Assembly (NCBI GenBank): GCA_910579675.1
Contig: CAJTUF010000026.1
Coordinates: forward strand, 1 to 34,743
DNA from: an uncultured Muribaculaceae bacterium
GTDB taxonomy: Bacteria > Bacteroidota > Bacteroidia > Bacteroidales > Muribaculaceae
DNA: 34,743 nucleotides
Direction of reading: 5' to 3'
Made by a program: the position numbers and the translations under genes. Below, one piece after another: positions 32,897 to 34,743 of this stretch (positions are counted from its first letter, which is position 1; each line of letters opens with the position of its first letter). The notes under the pieces were generated by a model that saw only the letters and a program-made list of their open reading frames with translations, was not told where the DNA came from and did no database searches.

Positions 32897-34111
32897 ATGA
32901 AACGCATCAGCCTCATCTGCGCCGCTCTGGCCGCAGCCTTCACGATGTCGGCCCAGAAGGCCCTCGTCGACGAGGTGAAAAACGACATCAAGAGCAACAG
33001 CGCCAACGCCCAGAACGCTCTCACAAAGATCCAGCCCGCCCTCACCAACCCCGAGAGCGCGCAGCAGGCCTACACCTGGTTCACCGCCGGTCAGGCCGCC
33101 CTCACCGCCTACGACCATCTCCGCGCCATGGAGGGCCTCTCGCCCCAGGGCCTCACCCCCGAGCAGAAAGCCACCGCAGGCAACGACATGCTCCAGGCCT
33201 TTGAATACTTCACCAAGGCCCTCCCCCTCGACCAGGTGCCCGACGCCAAAGGCAAGGTGAAACCCAAATACACCAAAGACATCAACAAAGCCGCAAAGGA
33301 AAACTATGTCGAGACCCAGCGCGCCGGCATCTATCTCTACGAAGCCGGCAAATATCCCGAAGCCGTAAAGGCTTGGGATCTCTACATCAACCTCCCCGCC
33401 AACTTCCCCGACGCAAAGATCCAGGCCGACCCCGACACCATCGTCGCCCAGATGATGTATTATCAGGCCCTCGCCAAGTCGTTTGCCGGCGATAACAAGG
33501 GTGCCGTGGCCACCCTCCGCAACGCCATGGACACCGGCTACAAGACCCCCGAGCTCTACCTCAACGCCCTCGCCGTGGCCACCCAGGCCCAGGACAGCGT
33601 GGCCATGTCGGAATTTGCCAAGCGCGGCTACGACATCTATGGCACTGAAAACATCGCCTTCATCGGTCAGCTCATCAACGACAAGCTCGCCAAAAACGAC
33701 TATACCGCCTGTGTTGACCTCGTAAACCAGGCCCTCGCTGCCAACCCCGACAACGAGACCGCCGCACAGCTCTACGACATCCTCGGCTGCATCGACGCCG
33801 ACCAGGAGAAGCTCGACTCGGCCTACGATCTCTTCACCAAGGCTGTGGAGCTCAACCCCAACTTTGCAAAGGGCTACTTCGACCAGGGCCGAATGATCTA
33901 CAACAAAGCCATCACCAAGTGGGACGACGCCTCCGAAGATGTGCGCCAAAACACCCTCAAGCCCGAGATCCTCAAAGCTGCCGCTCTTTTCGAGAAAGCA
34001 TATGAGCTTGACGAAGTAGGTATGGGCAGCGTGCCCGGTAGCCTCTATCGCCTCTACTACCTCATCGAAGGCGAGGAGAGCCCCAACACCCAGAAGTGGC
34101 ATAATATGTAA
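32897..34111 (+). CDS. Exported tetratricopeptide-repeat protein
   Basis: This 404-residue protein has a signal peptide (MKRISLICAALAAAFTMSAQ) and alpha-helical repeats. The clearest TPR units are around ~225-330 (ALAANPDNETAAQLYDILGC, DLFTKAVELNPNFAKGYFDQG), with looser helices before them. It probably acts as a periplasmic scaffold. It follows gyrA by 35 bases without a terminator, an arrangement I recall from other Bacteroidales. Codon use is as C-biased as in gyrA, suggesting high expression. A strong intrinsic terminator follows. Confidence 0.88.
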   Translation: MKRISLICAALAAAFTMSAQKALVDEVKNDIKSNSANAQNALTKIQPALTNPESAQQAYTWFTAGQAALTAYDHLRAMEGLSPQGLTPEQKATAGNDMLQAFEYFTKALPLDQVPDAKGKVKPKYTKDINKAAKENYVETQRAGIYLYEAGKYPEAVKAWDLYINLPANFPDAKIQADPDTIVAQMMYYQALAKSFAGDNKGAVATLRNAMDTGYKTPELYLNALAVATQAQDSVAMSEFAKRGYDIYGTENIAFIGQLINDKLAKNDYTACVDLVNQALAANPDNETAAQLYDILGCIDADQEKLDSAYDLFTKAVELNPNFAKGYFDQGRMIYNKAITKWDDASEDVRQNTLKPEILKAAALFEKAYELDEVGMGSVPGSLYRLYYLIEGEESPNTQKWHNM

Positions 34112-34143
34112 TCCCTCCTCCCCCTCCACCACCTCTTCCATCA

Positions 34144-34198
34144 CCGGGAGCGGAGCCGGCTCTTATCAGGAGCCCGCCCCGCTCCCGGCTTTTTTTTC
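34144..34198 (+). terminator. Intrinsic terminator after the gyrA-TPR unit
   Basis: CCGGGAGCGG (34144-34153) pairs with CCGCTCCCGG (34179-34188). Inner pairs GGCTC/GAGCC close a TTATCAG loop, and eight T follow. It is a textbook rho-independent terminator 33 bases after the stop. Confidence 0.93.
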
Positions 34199-34233
34199 GC
34201 CACCGCCGCAAAAAATAATCATAGCGGTTGCAA

Positions 34234-34264
34234 TTGGTCGGTTGCAGGAAAATAGCTAACTTTG
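34234..34264 (+). promoter_or_regulatory. -33/-7 promoter of the right-edge lipoprotein gene
   Basis: TTG (34234-34236), 20 bases, then TAACTTTG (34257-34264), a good Bacteroidetes promoter. The ATG follows after only 9 bases, so the leader would be very short. Confidence 0.68.
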
Positions 34265-34273
34265 TCGAGCAAT

Positions 34274-34743
34274 ATGCACCACCTCCACCACATATCCCGG
34301 CTCTTGGCTCCGCTCCTCCTGTTGGCAGCCATCGTGTGTGGCTGCGCCAACCGCCGCGTGGCCCACACCCTCGACGTGGCCGAAGCCGTGATGGAGCTCC
34401 ACCCCGACTCGGCCCTCGCACTCCTCCAGTCGGTCGACCGCTCCAGGCTCAGCGGTCGCACTCAAGCCCGCCATGCCCTGCTCCTCTCCCAAGCCTACGA
34501 CAAAAACACCATCGACATTGCCTCCGACTCCATCATAGGCCCGGCCTACACTTATTTCAGGCGATCAGTCGATACCGACGACGACCGCTACCGCATGCTG
34601 GCTTTCTATTATAAAGGTGTCACAAGCTACAATGCCCGCGATTACCACTCCTCAATCTACTTTACCACCATTGCCGACACGCTCGCCGCACGCCTCAACG
34701 ACAATGCCATGCGGGCACGCACCAACAGTCAACTTCTGCTTTG
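34274..34743 (+). CDS. TPR-like lipoprotein, 3'-truncated by window edge
   Basis: An open frame runs from ATG 34274 to the window end (156 codons, no stop). The signal peptide is MHHLHHISRLLAPLLLLAAI with the lipobox VCGC, so Cys24 is the lipidated residue. The following AEAVMELHPDSALALLQSVD and the repeat-like stretches RHALLLSQAYDKN and AFYYKGVTSYNARDY are typical of a large Bacteroidales family of TPR lipoproteins. Some of these end in a membrane helix plus a DNA-binding or coiled-coil region. The C-terminal half is outside the window, so signalling versus structural role cannot be decided. The His-rich start and short leader fit the promoter placed 9 bases upstream. Confidence 0.82.
   Translation, partial: MHHLHHISRLLAPLLLLAAIVCGCANRRVAHTLDVAEAVMELHPDSALALLQSVDRSRLSGRTQARHALLLSQAYDKNTIDIASDSIIGPAYTYFRRSVDTDDDRYRMLAFYYKGVTSYNARDYHSSIYFTTIADTLAARLNDNAMRARTNSQLLL

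Noticed and set aside
31803..34144. Long minus-strand open frames opposite gyrA and the TPR gene
   Set aside because: The strongly C-ending codon use of the real genes removes antisense stops; the translated products are low-complexity Gly/Val/His-rich.
1..34743. CRISPR arrays, IS elements, prophage, att sites, rRNA and tRNA genes
   Set aside because: Looked for and not seen. Gene content is housekeeping and envelope functions with normal spacing.

Overview
The window looks like an ordinary chromosomal stretch of a fairly GC-rich Bacteroidales bacterium. Muribaculaceae is a reasonable guess, but that is inference from protein style, not a database match. Supporting signs are Bacteroidetes-type -7 boxes (TAnnTTTG) before several genes, the absence of strong Shine-Dalgarno sites, a surface-export lipoprotein signal (C-SDDD), a Bacteroidetes histone H1-like mini-protein, a Tricorn-like protease, and a gyrA/clpC divergent pair. 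I see no phage, insertion sequence, CRISPR array, rRNA or tRNA. No gap between genes exceeds 300 bases.

Layout: 1-4221 (+) is a translationally coupled trio: a Tricorn-type S41 protease cut by the window edge, a DUF2027/Smr-domain protein and an EFR1-type flavodoxin/ferredoxin. 4228-6828 (-) holds rfbB, rfbC and rfbA for dTDP-L-rhamnose. After a TrmH/SpoU-type RNA methyltransferase (-), rfbD lies on the other strand (7884-8762), followed by prfC (RF3). A SemiSWEET transporter (-) lies divergent from a radical SAM gene coupled to an LD-carboxypeptidase gene. Then come clpB, a surface lipoprotein, the histone H1-like gene, and a PlsC-type acyltransferase coupled to a sigma-54 (bEBP) activator without a receiver domain. 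A large bidirectional terminator separates these from an MCE protein and an N-acetylmuramoyl-L-alanine amidase (-). tsaD and cinA follow (+). Next is a minus-strand protein-quality-control block: clpC, an LTA-synthase-like membrane hydrolase overlapping it by 4 bases, and htpG. gyrA, a TPR protein and a truncated TPR-like lipoprotein close the window (+).

The most interesting signal is regulatory. The three large chaperone/unfoldase genes (clpB, htpG, clpC) each have one near-perfect sigma-54 (-24/-12) promoter in the intergenic DNA upstream: TGGCAT-N5-TTGCAG, TGGCAT-N5-TTGCAG and TGGCAC-N5-TTGCAG, all with the GG-N10-GC spacing that sigma-54 needs. No gene in the window of clearly different function shows such a site in its upstream DNA by my reading, and several carry the housekeeping TAnnTTTG box instead. 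The same window encodes a stand-alone sigma-54 activator (PspF-like architecture). I infer a sigma-54-driven chaperone/proteostasis regulon in this lineage, possibly with an envelope branch through the LTA-synthase-like gene in the clpC operon. The promoter matches are directly visible. The link to this particular activator is conjecture.
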